A stretch of 40,319 nucleotides of DNA. Origin: Rhizophagus sp. LPA8_4_AMF (Eukaryota > Glomeromycota > Glomeromycetes > Glomerales > Glomeraceae). The stretch is taken from NCBI GenBank assembly GCA_021464525.1, contig JADRCO010000261.1:1-40319 (forward strand), written 5' to 3'. The notes under the pieces are model-generated. The model had not been told where the DNA came from, searched no databases, and worked only from the letters and a program-made list of their open reading frames with translations. The translations under genes were made by a program, and so were the position numbers. Of the stretch, positions 1 to 12,011 are shown piece by piece (positions within the stretch are counted from its first letter, which is position 1; the number at the start of each line of letters is the position of its first letter).

Positions 1-1168
1 TTTTGAAAAATACTTTAATAATTAAAACTGTAATTGTAATTTGTATTATTTGAAGCAATTTTATTGTTATTATAATTATAAGTATGATTATAGTATTTTA
101 TATAGTGAATTTTATTATTAAAATTAAATTAAACCTAGATTTCGGAAATAAAACCGGTTTCAAAACATAACTGCAAATATATAGATATACTACTATAACG
201 GAAATGAGCATCAAAAAAAAAAATCAATAGTAAATTTTACTATAGGACTTGATATAGGTTTGCTAAACTATGCTGACAGAACACCCCAGCTATACCTGTA
301 TATTTATTAAAAGCTTACTACTATTAAATTTGTAAATTATTGTTTTGTTTGTATAAAGCCTAACAATAAAAAAGTTTTCCTTCATGATAAATTCTAGATA
401 TACTAATACTCGGCATAAAATTTATACATTGTACCGGTACAAACAACATACGTGTTTTTTTGTTGATTACCTCACATGTAAACGTTTATCTTTAATAAAA
501 AAAATATAGTTGATATAATTCATTGTCTTATGTCATTTTTTATCATATCCGTGCATCACAAATTTATAGAATTATAGTTATACTTTGGCATTTTACATTA
601 AACAATATACCTAAGAAAAATGAAGCTGAATAGAGCAATTATTTGAAGTTATTAGAATTAAATAAATTTCTAGGTGGTCTTATACCAGGAATATACCCGA
701 TTGTTGTTACCTGTTATATAATATGATGAATCCTCCTATTAATTATAAATATAAACTAACTAATTATAAAAATATTATAATGCAAAACATAGTATAATTA
801 CTAAATTAGAAAATTTTTCTGTCGAAATTTCACTATTTTTAATTTGTAATATAGTTTATTCTGCAAGTTTATGTACAATATATCCAATATACCTCACATA
901 AAGTCCTAGAACTGGAATAAATTATTATATTAATAAAATGTATACATAATATCTTCATAATAAACCCTAACTCTATCCTAATTCTAATAAAAAATTTATT
1001 TAATAATATTAGATAATTTAATGCAATTTTCATTATAATATTTTTACTTTAAGGTACATATTTTTCTTTTTTTACAACTAATTATGAAAAAAGATATCTA
1101 AATAATTCAATACTTTTGATATCCTTACATTAATATTTTAAGTGTTCATGATAGGTAAATAAATTACT
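1..1168. other. AT-rich stretch without a recognisable gene
   Basis: Very AT-rich sequence downstream of the SFT2 stop codon. I read both strands and found no reading frame with protein-like composition, no splice-site pairs framing a coding exon, and no RNA gene. Some of it must be the 3' untranslated region of SFT2; the rest is unexplained. Confidence 0.5.
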
Positions 1169-2118
1169 TTAAATTGGTAATACTTGACGTGCAATCATAC
1201 GTGATCCCACTTGTAATGTACCAACTCCTCCTGGTAAATATGAAATAGTGTACCTATACAAACAAATGTATCGTTATTCATTATGGTTTATAACAAAATC
1301 AATTATATAATCTTACCATATGAGTGCTATAATTTGTATAATACTAAATAGAAGAGTGAGAAGAGTGCTTTGTAACTTTTAAAAAGAAGATTCTAATTAG
1401 TAAAAATGGAAATATAGAGTTATAACCACAAATTTACTTGCTTACCCCAATTGCAGAATATAACGTTCCTATCATTGATCCTAAATAAGCAACAGTGAAA
1501 GGAATACGTTCACGGGAAAAAATATGTTTAAAATGTGCAATTGGTCCATGCAACAAGGCGAAACTGCAAAAATAAATTTACAGTTACTATATTTAAAAAA
1601 GCAGTAAATAATAATAATAATTCAGAAGACAGTACCTCATTAGAATCAAAACGCTCCCCATTGTATAAGTTACTGCGAATTTCCTTGGTTTTAATGCCAA
1701 AAGAGGCAAAGTTAAGAAAGCCTATAAAATATAAATATAAATTTTTTTAAAAAATTCTGACAACTAAATAATTTGTCTACTTACAATTAAAAAGCATAAA
1801 ACTCCGGCGAGCATACAAACTCCAAAACCTACAAATCTCTAGAATAATATATGATTAATAAAATTCAAAAGCCTTGATTAGAACATAATTACTCACCTGC
1901 CACCTAGTCAATGTCAACCAATCCTCTTCTTCTTCGACGTTATTATTTGATAGAGGTACATATCCTCGTACTCTATTACTAACATTGCCAAAAAAATTTG
2001 AAGTATTCTCAGTTAGTTGGGAAAATGCAGAAGTTTTGTTAGAGTTTATATCGTTGTTAGAGTTTGAAGCCCAACGAAAAGATCGTAAAGACTCGCGGAA
2101 TTGCTGTTCACTGGACAT
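1169..2118 (-). CDS. SFT2: SFT2-like vesicle transport protein (Got1/Sft2 family)
   Basis: Six exons, read on the minus strand: 1897-2118, 1785-1838, 1636-1721, 1446-1563, 1317-1375 and 1169-1253. They join in frame to 207 aa, close to the usual size (yeast Sft2 is about 215 aa). All introns are GT-AG. The protein has a polar, Asn/Ser-rich N-terminus (residues 1-60), an acidic EEEEDWLTLTRWQ motif leading into the membrane part, and four hydrophobic segments: about 75-92, 93-125 (LTLPLLALKPRKFAVTYTMG), 130-165 (YLGSMIGTLYSAIG) and 166-190 (LTLLFSIIQIIALIWYTISY). It ends in a conserved tail (LPGGVGTLQVGSRMIARQV). Sft2 proteins act with the Golgi SNARE machinery in fusion of endosome-derived vesicles with the Golgi. 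The start is the only Met giving the full N-terminus. The gene shares a 168-bp divergent upstream region with the lectin gene. Confidence 0.93.
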
Positions 2119-2286
2119 TTTTTTTTAAAAAAGAAATTATTCGGAGAATGGTTGAGCCTGATTTTCTTTAAGTGTAACAAACACGTGATCAATAAAATTT
2201 AAAGTAAAGAAATGTTACACAACTACATAGCCTCTAAATAAAAAATAAATTACTCTATTAACTTTTTACCAGCTCTATAGAACACG
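2119..2286. promoter_or_regulatory. Divergent intergenic region between SFT2 and lectin genes
   Basis: Only 168 bp separate the two start codons, so the core promoters of both genes must lie here or overlap the coding ends. The stretch is AT-rich, with T/A tracts next to the SFT2 start. It contains one CACGTGAT motif (near 2183), the E-box core that bHLH factors bind; the role of that site is a guess. Confidence 0.55.
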
Positions 2287-3470
2287 ATGAAGGGTTTGTT
2301 CAAATGTCTTGCCCTATTGGGGCTTGCTGTTTGTTCCACGTTTGCATATGATGCTACAACGGAAGATGATGGTAATCAGGCAATTCCGCTTCGAACCCAT
2401 TCTATTTATATGCCTTATATTGGTAGGTATACTATTTTATAATTTTTTAAAAAAATTTAGTTATTTTCAACGCGTCTTTTTTTTTTTGTTTTTTTTTTTA
2501 GATCAAGACTTTCAAAGTCGATGGTTTGATTTTGGTGCTGATACAGTGATCAATACTAACAAGCACGTTAGACTGACCTACGATCGACCATCCCAGACTG
2601 GCTGGTTATGGAGTCGTCTGGTAAGAATTTATTCGTATTATTAATTTTAATTGCAATATTGTAGTATGTATAATAAATCTAATTTGATTTTAATTCATTA
2701 ATTAGCCCATAACTTCTACAAATTGGCAAGTAGAATTCGAATTTAACATTGATGGACAGCATCCGACTCTTCATGGCGACGGAATGGCTGTATGGGTTAC
2801 ATCGGAACGTGCCAAAGTTGGTCCTGTCTTCGGATTCATTGATAAATTTGAAGGACTTGGTATCTTTTTTGATACATATGCTAACTCCAGGCATCCCGTA
2901 AGTAGTTGGTCAAAGATGCGATTTGTAAATTCATTTTTATTTTTACTCGTCTATCTAATTTAGATGATTCAATTTAAATAGCATTCATTCCCTTACGTCA
3001 TGGCCATGGTTGGTGATGGTAAAACGGAATACGATCACGATAATGACGGTAAAAAGAATGAAGTTGCGGGATGTGAGGCTGATATAAGAAGTAAACAAGT
3101 AGCAACCAAGGCACGAATAACTTACTATAAAAATACTTATCTTGAGGTCAAATTACAATATAAAGCATGGGATCAATGGGAACCGTGTTTTACCATTCCT
3201 AATGTTACTATTCCCTCAGTTGCTTATCTTGGTTTCACTGCTTTAACAGGTGAAGTGAGTGATAACCATGATATTATTAGTGTTACAACAAATAACATAG
3301 TCTCTGTGCCACCAAGATCTTATAAGCCATCCATACGCCAACAAGATCCTTCGTCTTCAAGTTGGTTTGGCCTATTATTCATATTAAAACTTATTGCGAC
3401 CTCCGCTTTTCTTGGTGTCTTGGTTCTTGTTTACAGAATGTACAAGAATCAATCAAATAAAAGGTTCTAA
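2287..3470 (+). CDS. L-type lectin cargo receptor, Emp47/VIP36 type
   Basis: Four exons (2287-2422, 2502-2620, 2706-2897, 2982-3470) join in frame to 311 aa. Residues 1-20 form a signal peptide ending in CSTFA. The legume-lectin-like domain follows (about 35-250): DFQSRWFDFGADTVI, GDGMAVWVT, the metal and sugar site motif GIFFDTYANS, and YDHDNDG. A Cys pair (AGCEADIR and EPCFTI) is placed as in ERGIC-53 and VIP36. A short polar linker precedes one transmembrane segment (LLFILKLIATSAFLGVLVLV) and a basic cytosolic tail ending NKRF, like the KRFY tail of VIP36. Such proteins are type I receptors that bind high-mannose glycoproteins and cycle between ER and Golgi. The start at 2287 is chosen because it gives a perfect signal peptide. 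The short tail favours VIP36/Emp46-47 over ERGIC-53. Confidence 0.94.
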
Positions 3471-3689
3471 ACTTCTAATTATTTTATCTTTTATATTTGA
3501 ATATTTTGGTATATTATGAGTAAAAACAAAATTAATAATAATTAATTCTAGATTAGATAAAAGTAATAAAAATAAAAATTGCTTTTTTATTAGTTTTCTG
3601 TCGAATTTCTATAATCACTACTTAACTTTTTTAATTAAATAAAAAAAATTTCTACTTTCGCTTCCTTTAAACTTTTCTTGCTAACATCT

Positions 3690-6600
3690 AAATAAACAAA
3701 ATCATCATTTACGCGTAATATGCTGGAGGTACCGCTGAAGCATCTCTTAGCAAATCGCATATAAATAACATAGATTATGTGTCAAAGATTGTGAAGAATC
3801 TGACTTGAATGTTAAAAAGTTGATAACAACAAAGAGAATATAAATGACAAAGAGATAATAGGTTAGAGAAGTTGCTTGCAGGTCAGGATGAGAGAGTAAA
3901 TGTGTTTATTTCATAATTATACAAATGTCAATACAGTATTGTTCAGAATTGGGATATAACTTACAATAGTATTCTTACTCACAAAAATCAAATTCAAATG
4001 GATGAGATATTTATCTTTTCCACAATAGTCCCAGTTGACAACAAACAAATTAAAAAAATAATGCCGAAAAAAGTAACTGGAACTTAATGCAGTCATTCTT
4101 GTCTAGAAGGCAATTTTTTGACTTATGAGCCTTTTTGATCTGTAGGAAGAGTTTAAAAACATTAAATTAAAAATCAACAATTAACGATTTAAGTACTAAT
4201 TCCCGAAAAATAGTTTCCCTTTCGTATAACAACAAACGTGATTGTGGGTTTTAAGTTGCTTACAATACGGCGCTTTCATATAGCATCAAATTCATATTTC
4301 AAACCATCTTCAGCTACATCTTCAAGTTGCCCTTCGCTGACCACATCTCGATAAAACAAAATCCGGCCTGGTTTCTTGTAAGTTCTTTATAGAAAATTTT
4401 CAAAAGTTCTTGAACCATGTCTTTAAGAACGGAAATAATCTCCATATGGGAAGTCTGAAATCTTGATTTCATCGCCTAAAATAAATTGATATTTTAAGTA
4501 CCAATAAATGTAATTGTAGACTTACCGATGCCGGGATACGTAACATCAGCTCCGAACACGATTGTCATTCATTAGTTAGCTCGGATAATTATCCGACAAA
4601 TAAATCAACAATTTTGAAGCGGCTTCTTGAAGAAACGGAAGGCACTCTTCATGTTTTTCCCTAAGCATTCCACAATATTGCTTGATTGCTTTTAGTATTT
4701 TATTTACCATTGTACACTTTATAATAGAATAATTTCGACTGTGGTAAAAATACGACGAATAAAATCATTGAGTACATAGGAATTCTACAATCGTACCCTC
4801 GATTCTCTTAATTTCGTCATATGACGAAGAACAACAATAAAATTGGAGGTATGGAATTTATTATTAACGAATGTAATACTCGTATATGTGATTCTCATAA
4901 AAATTAAGCCCTATGTTAGTTTTCTAACAAATAAATTTACAACTCCTTAATTTGTTGAAAACTAGAAATAACTACATACCGTGAATTCTATGTACTTTGA
5001 AAATATTATTATACGTTACAAATGTTATTAGAAGTGTTAAAAGCTACCATGACTCACTTTTTTGCCTGGACAAAGTTTTCAGGTACCATATTAAGGAACA
5101 ACTTTTGATTCATTATCAGAATAAACCATCATTATACAAAATCGACATTACAGGATGGTAAGCAAATTAGGAGCAGGAGCACTGGAGCAGGAGATACCTT
5201 AATCCCATTGTCTACAGTGCTCGTTTTGATAATAATTTAGTGAATTCATGCATTTCGAATCTTATTAGAGCGCACAGCTAGCGTTATATTCAAATTAGAA
5301 ATTAAAATAATTGTATCAAAAAAACACAACAAATTTTGCAATGATAAATTTGATCATATCGGCAGTTTGTCACTAAGCTTCCTTGTAATTCTTTGGCCTT
5401 CAAAGTTTACTTGTGAATATAGCTCTAAATTATACCTCTCCAAATCACAAATCACAAACTTCAAGCCTTGATCCATTTTGCGCTACAATACATGATAAGA
5501 AAAGATACCGTAGTTTGACAATTATATTGTTAAAAATGTTGCAGCGTTAGTTGATTCTTCACCCACTTAATACTTGAGGAAAATCATGAATTAGGCGACC
5601 TATTCATTTATATTAAATTAAGTCAATTAATATGCCTCCAGAAAAGCGGGTTTCTCATGCCGAAAATTCCGATAATTTTCTTTGCTCTATACCAATGTCA
5701 AGAATTATCTCGATGATTAACCTGGAACTTTGAATGACTTTTCAACCTTAAGACGGTCTTTATTTGTAAAACCATGCCGAAGATATTCTCTGTGATAACA
5801 TCTTGCAGGAACAGTAACAATATTGCATAGAAAGCGTATTGTGCTTGTAAAAATTGACAAAAATTTCCTAAGATAATAATCAATTAATAAAGCAAATACA
5901 CTACTGGTAAAAGAAACTTATTTACCTTGATCCGGTCGCAAGATTGCCAATAGCATTGCCAAACTTCAGTCTCACCATGTAGATTATATTGAAGAAAGCA
6001 CGGCGACCAACGGCAGTAAAATTTATTTACTTGATTTGTTAAAACGCGATTGCTACATAAGATATGAAATTTTGGGAATCAAAAAATTGTACAAATATAG
6101 ACTATAATTTTTAATTACCGTGTTCGATTTGACAAAACGAATACTTAAGATTCTTTTCGGCTACTTTTTTCAACTTAATAGTATAGTGACGTGAAGGCCT
6201 TTTGTTGTACTTTGAACAGTTTCACATTCGGACAATGTAGTCTATTTTAAATTAGTGAATTAAATACTTAATTTATTCTGTTATTGTTAAATTTGTTGCG
6301 TCACTAAATAAAAATTGCTTTACGGAATATACGCCCTGAAGAATATTTTATCGATTAGGTAAAATATTAATAGAAACCTAAGATAATTTAATAAATACCA
6401 TCATTTAACTTGTCTGATTCCTCCAAATATATCTCCATGTGCAGCATTTTCAAAATACTCAAACATTTTACGATTTAACGCTGAGGTGCTTCAGGGGTAT
6501 AACAACGACGCATTAATACGCATTTGTATCTATTATTTAAAATGTTAGATTCAAACAATAAGCAAAATATATTGAACAAGCGAATTTATACAAGGAATAC

Positions 6601-6700
6601 GTTTAAAAATGTAAAACTTTAAAAAAGTTTCTTTGGCTCGAATTACAGCCGCGTCAGAGTTTAATTGGCGCAGGCTTAGGAGAGATTTATGCTTTTTCAA
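3690..6700 (-). pseudogene. Decayed full-length Argonaute gene
   Basis: Fragments on the minus strand occur in the exact order of an Argonaute protein. N domain: a KETFLKVLHF-like piece near 6620, then NRKMFEYFENAAHGDIFGGI near 6440 and KLKKVAEKNLKYSFCQIEHG near 6150. ArgoL1: GETEVWQCYWQSCDRIKV near 5960. PAZ: HREYLRHGF and NKDRLKVEKSFK near 5750, YRAKKIIGI near 5680, EGQRITRKLSDK near 5380. Mid: YDEIKRIEGTIVEFLCTQ near 4800. PIWI: IVFGADVTYPGIG near 4550 (first catalytic Asp), VLKDMVQELLKIFYKE near 4420, FYRDVVSEGQLEDVAEDG near 4340 (second catalytic Asp), KPTITFVVIRKG near 4245, TGTIVEK and HPFEFDF near 4010, SLTHNLCYLYA near 3785, VPPAYYA near 3725. Neighbouring pieces lie in different frames and stops interrupt exons (for example after KLSDKLPI, and between FYKELT and KKPGRILFYRD), so it is broken. 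A GT-AG intron remains at about 4478-4529, so this is a decayed gene copy, not a retrocopy. Confidence 0.88.
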
Positions 6701-9561
6701 CTTTCGAAACGAATAAAGAAAATCTATTTCCTAATCCACTTTTTTTACTGTATTACGATAAATTATTCCTTTTCTGTAAACAATTGAAAAATTTGACAGC
6801 AGCCAAGAACCGAGCTATTAACAAATTTCAGTGCTAGATTGGTGGCGCAGCTTTTTTGAGAATTTTGCTATTTAGTTGCTTATCACTTTTTTCTTGTACA
6901 GTATATACAAAAAATTTTTATGGATTACTCATCAATAACATCAGCCTAGGTGTTAATCAGAACTTAAGACCTTACTGTAATGGATAAGTATGAAATAGTT
7001 TTAAAAGAAATTGTTTAGCACTATTTGACTTCGGCTTAGGTAGCTCTGTTTGTGCAATTTCTATTGATCTTGGAGTTAAAGACACTATTTATATGATACT
7101 CTTCGATTTTGCAATTAAAACGGAGATTATTTTATTCTCAAACTAATAATGATAAATTGTAAAGAAAAAATTAATATAACTCTTAATTCTTGCTAAAAGA
7201 ACTAAAGTTCAAAATTAAACATAATTATTTTAGATTAATAAGTTTCAAAATTATATAAAACTGAATATATAGAAGATGCAATAAAATTGTTAAATATAAT
7301 ATTGGTAAGATTTGTTTATTTATATATAATCTTAATTTAATAAAGGTTGATTAATAAATTTTGCAAAAAAGAAAATTAATTACAAATTTTAAGTTTTTTT
7401 TTTAATATTTTTTAAACTGAAAAAATATATATCTGATATATAATTAATAATGGGTAATATGACTAATGTCAACTGACAAATTAATAATTAAAGCAAAAAA
7501 ACTAATGATATTGAAATTTAAAGTTAAATCAGTGTTAAATCACTAAGATTTACAGTAGATGCTTTTTATAACTTTTTTTTTAACTAAAAATTTGACAGTA
7601 ATAATAGAAATATAGGTCAATGACTGATATCTTTGGTAATTAGGAATACTTTGGTGACCAATAGAAATTAACAAGCATCTCTGATCTTTCATTAACTTAC
7701 AAATAATGTGTAATAAAATACATAAAATACATTCTTCATGATAACTCAGTTAATATTGACCCTAGAAATGCGATTTTACTACCATCTCATCAAGAAGAAT
7801 TCAATGCTATCAATCCAAATTACTAGATATCAAAACAGTAATATGTAGGTATGTAGGATAAGAATTTTCAAGTAATTTTGGCCAGTATTAACGTATAAAT
7901 TCTACGTAAACTCAATTAAAAGTTGAAGAGAGATAGAGACCTGCATTGGGTAGAACCTGGGTTGAATTTTTGGCAAAAATTTATAAGTCCAGACCTAGGT
8001 TTTATATGTTTTAATCCAGTGCGAGATGCTTATTTTTGGCCTTTACTTTGAGGTCCTGTATAATACCTTAAAAAATAAGTTTGTGATTTTCAATCAGAAA
8101 TAATATAATAACTTATTTAAATCTAATGTTATACTCATGTTATTTAGGCTGAACCAAGCAAATATTATGTTTAAAATACCCACCCTTTTTTTGGCTTATA
8201 TAATGGTTCTTTGAATAATGTAAATTTTATCATGATTCATTAATTATTATATAATATATGCCAATTTTCAATTTCCATATAAAAGAAATTACTCACACAG
8301 TCACATCATTTATTCTTTTAAACTTGTATATATAAGAAATTAGATAAAAATATGATTTATTTTAAGAAAGTGTATTTATTCTAATACAAATTATTAGATA
8401 AGAAAATTTAAGGCAGAAATTAAGGATAATTCTGGCTAAAATTATGTGTTCAATTCACATATTATTGTTCTCTATTGACATATCACATTTCTTAATTGGT
8501 CTAACCTTATTAATCACAGTGATATTTAATATTTATTACTGTATTAGTTATTAGGTTTATTAGATTTAAATACTATCAATATTTATTTGATTTATCCCCA
8601 TAAAAGTTAATCTGTAAATTGAGAATATAATAATACTAATTTATGATTCATTATATAATTTTGAACAAATATTCTAATATTTCGTTAAATAGTTATGGTT
8701 CAATTTTTATTAATGGTACCAATTCTCACTTTTCAGTATTCTTTTTTAATAAATTTTTTTTCAAGTGATGATCTTTTTTTTTCAAAAAAAAAGCCCTTTC
8801 ATCAGAATTCAAAAATTTTTAGACCTAGGAGCTAATGATTTAACACTTGCCTGACAACTAAACACCTATAAACCTATTTGACTAAGCGCTAACATCTAAA
8901 ACTAGTAGTCATAGAAAAAAAGGAGAAATCAATTTTCCTTATTTCCTTAATTAAAAAAGCGAAGAGGATTAACGTCATGTGTAAAGAAAATAGAAATATT
9001 GGTAAGCTTTCTTAATAATATTTCATAGCGTGTGAAAAATAAAATGATTGATGAGATCCGAGGGAAATATCATAATTTACTTTTTCAATAGTATACGCAG
9101 TATACTAGCTAATAATGCACTCCTCGGGAATAAAGAGAATAATGAAAAATGTGTTAAAAAAAACAAAAAAAAAAGCAAAAAAAAGAAGTAATCCAAATAG
9201 ATAGAAATAGATAAAAATACACCCTATTTTCTGTCATGCCAAGATAACCTAAATTTCAAAAAAAAAAAATTCTCGTAATAAGAATATTAATAATACACTC
9301 TATCTGAATTTGCTAGTTCGTTGGAATTCATTTGTTCAGTCGTTCTGACTAAATATATGTAGCATTTTTAACACTTAAATATAAGATATCGTAATATATT
9401 AAACTAAATAGGTGAATAAAATTAAGTTCTGATTTTATAAGAATTTAAAATTAAATTAGTAATACGAATATAAATAAACTTATATAACTATTCGTTATTT
9501 AATATACATACCGTAATTAATTAAGATATGACTTCATTAATATCATATTTACAAAGAAGCG
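6701..9561. other. AT-rich region without a recognisable gene
   Basis: About 2.9 kb of AT-rich sequence upstream of the Argonaute relic and downstream of the CRIB gene. I see poly-A and poly-T tracts (for example near 7390, 8770 and 9160) and scattered less AT-rich patches near 7020-7110 and 7920-8060, none of which I can assign to a protein family. The patch at 7920-8060 looks like a repeat remnant and is listed separately. Confidence 0.45.
7920..8060. repeat. Possible dispersed-repeat remnant
   Basis: This patch is clearly richer in G and C than its surroundings and contains two related words, AGACCTGCATTGGGTAGAACC and CCAGACCTAGGTTTTATATG, in a block without a reading frame. I suspect the tail of a dispersed repeat, but no second copy is present in the window and no terminal repeats are visible, so the call is weak. 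Confidence 0.2.
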
Positions 9562-10400
9562 TTAAACCACTAATTTTTGATCAAAATTTCCATCAATTGG
9601 CATTTTCAGTGCAGCAACAATTTCAGTCATTGGATCAACTACAGGATTTAATGTAGAAGATGGTAATTGCCGAGAATTTTGTTGCTGCTGCACTGGCGAA
9701 GAAATTGGGGTTAAAGTTGGTTTTCTCTGCAAAGAAAAAAGATTTTATTAGTCATATTCTGTTTTAGTTAATGCATCCATTAATTGAGGATTAATTTACC
9801 TTAACTTTAAATTGAGCTTCATTTTGAAGAGAAATTGGTCTATTATTTTTACTATTAATAATATTATTATTATCAGTAACAATTTGTTGTACTGAGGAAA
9901 TTGACGTAAACGTGGGAGTTTCATGATTATTGATATCAGTATTGGTCTCGGTATCATTAGCTGATGGGATTGTGGATCCTATATTCAAACCTTCTAAACT
10001 AAGAGCAGCCGCAACTTCAGCCATTTGATTTTTAATTTTTTCGGGCTAAATTAACAAATCAAATTAGGAAAGAAGAAACCAATTGTTGATGAGGACTTTA
10101 ATCGTAGATTACAACACTTACGTCAACTTTACCACTACGCAATTCGGTGATACCGATATGACCGGTATGTTGAAAATTAGAAGGAAGGCCGATAAGACCT
10201 TTATGAATTTTCTTTTTTTGTTTTTTAACAACTTTAGCTTTTTTAGCATTATTATTAGTAGGCGAACCATTTACATTATCATTTTCGTGAAAACGGTTAT
10301 TGACAGGTTTTTTATTTATTGTTTGTGAGTATGTTGCAGAACTAATACCAGCATCTAGTTTTGTTTGCTTTTGCTTTTGTGAAGAAATACAACCGCCCAT
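9562..10400 (-). CDS. CRIB-motif protein with N-terminal lipidation signal (Cdc42/Rac effector-like)
   Basis: Three exons on the minus strand (10122-10400, 9800-10045, 9562-9726) join in frame to 229 aa. The N-terminus MGGCISSQ fits a myristoylated Gly2 with a palmitoylated Cys4, a common membrane-anchoring pair. A basic, Asn/Lys-rich segment follows (residues 22-67). The CRIB motif is at 69-84, IGLPSNFQHTGHIGI, matching the I-x-x-P-x-x-F-x-H-x-x-H-x-G signature of proteins that bind GTP-loaded Cdc42 or Rac. Nearest known layouts are the small SPEC/CDC42SE effectors and, less closely, yeast Gic1/Gic2. The C-terminal part has Asn, Ser and Gln runs and two related short helices, QMAEVAAALSLEG (about 100) and PMTEIVAALKMPIDG (near the C-terminus). 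There is no kinase domain. It probably works at the plasma membrane in polarity control. The start is fixed by the lipidation motif. Confidence 0.87.
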
Positions 10401-12011
10401 TATGAATTCGTGATGAGTAAAAAGAAAACTTTTTTTTTTTCGTTAAAAAAAAGAAAACCGTTACAAAGATAAATAAATAAATTGTAAAAAAAAATAGGTA
10501 TAATCTATTTATGCGAAAAAAAAAAATAAATTTTTTTCCACTAGAACTTAAAAAGGTTTTAGTTCGTAAAAAATTTTTAAAACGATTAGAAAAGTCTCGT
10601 TTATTTTTATTTATTTTTTTTTTTAAAAAAAAAAACTTGAAAAACACGCTTTCTATATTTATACTGTATTAAAAAAAAGCAAGTTTTCCGTATGGAGTAA
10701 TTGGATAATCTAACACAAACTGATAAACTTGAATTAAACTTAAATTGGATAGAAATTTACAGGAGAAGTATAAACTATAAATACATTGCGCGCTATTTTT
10801 TTGGTTATATAATAGTCCGTGACTTCTAACTACGTCATTTAATGTAGTACCTTGTTTAAAATAATAATAGAAGGTAAAATGGAAACAGCCGATATTTAAT
10901 TCTTTGTCCCTTATCAGCTCAGAGAATAAAGTAAATAAATTCATAGTTCATAGAAGTTATCCCCGTTCTCCATCGGTTTGTATGTTGTTGTTTAAGATCA
11001 TCAATGAGGTTTTAAGCTAAAAATATATCAATAAATGTGCGTTGGGATAATTACCAGTAATATTTCCTGTTGATTTTCTCAATAAATAATTTAAGTTATT
11101 AAATATATAAATTTTGGGGCGTAAAATAAAACCTTAATTTTTTACGCCTTTTCTGCCCTTTCTCAAAAAAAAAAAAAAAAAAAAATTAAATTAACATATT
11201 ATAAATATACTGTATGTACATCTGACAGGAAATTTTTTATTGACACCCGTCAGCTTCGCTAAGGAAAGTAGCTAATTATATAATTAATAAATGCAAGCAC
11301 AAATAAAAACTAAATGAACAATATTTCAAACAATACCCATTGCAGATATAAACCAAATGGATTAATCTACCGTGAGAAGATCACATTCATTCCTTTCAAA
11401 TATTCGCTAGTCTTTCCCCAGATATTTTTAACTTTAAAAAAATTACTTTTATTTATTTCCTTTTGCTTTATATCCTTAAAGTAGATCATTCTTTATTTCG
11501 GAAAATTACTAGTTTAGTTTCAAGAATGAACAAAAAATATATGAAACTGAACACAAAACATCCCTTACATGTTGACTGACATTGCATATAATATGATTGG
11601 ATGTCATCTTTACCTTTTTTTTTTTGTTAAAAAAAAAAAATTAAACATATAAAGAGTAATATTTCTATTATAGTGTTTATTTTTTGACTCGTTGAAAATC
11701 CGAAGATCTTTTACAAAAAACTCATCGTGTCATTCAAAGTCTGATTGGAAAATCCAAAAAAGTATAAATGGTATCGGAATAATGTTTTAAAAAATTTACT
11801 TCATTTTTTTCAAAGAAAAAAAAAATGTGGACCTGTATCTTACATTTTTGTTTGTGTTTATGACTCAAAATATGATGAAATTTAATTAAAGATTGTTTGT
11901 ACAACATTCAATTTGTATGAAGCATGTTTACAACCGGAATTCAGTCCGAAATTTATTTAATACATAATTAAAAAAGTAGTAAATGAATAAAAATAAATAT
12001 TTCATACTTTT
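10401..12011. other. Intergenic region with long A/T tracts
   Basis: This 1.6-kb stretch separates the CRIB start from the PARG-like stop. 10430-10660 is dominated by poly-A and poly-T runs, a (probably untranslated) leader of the CRIB gene. A pure A tract of about 22 lies at 11166-11187, and facing T and A runs near 11608-11640 could fold back. An open frame at 10669-10944 (minus) is not recognisable as a protein family and I do not call it a gene. Confidence 0.45.

Noticed and set aside
2309-2644. 111-aa open frame on the plus strand
   Set aside because: It lies in another frame across lectin exons 1 and 2 and the first intron; the spliced lectin explains the sequence.
10083-10328. 81-aa open frame opposite the CRIB gene
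   Set aside because: It is the antisense shadow of the CRIB exon; the minus strand gives the conserved motif.
10669-10944. 91-aa open frame, minus strand
   Set aside because: No recognisable domain or splice context. It could be real, but nothing in the sequence supports it.
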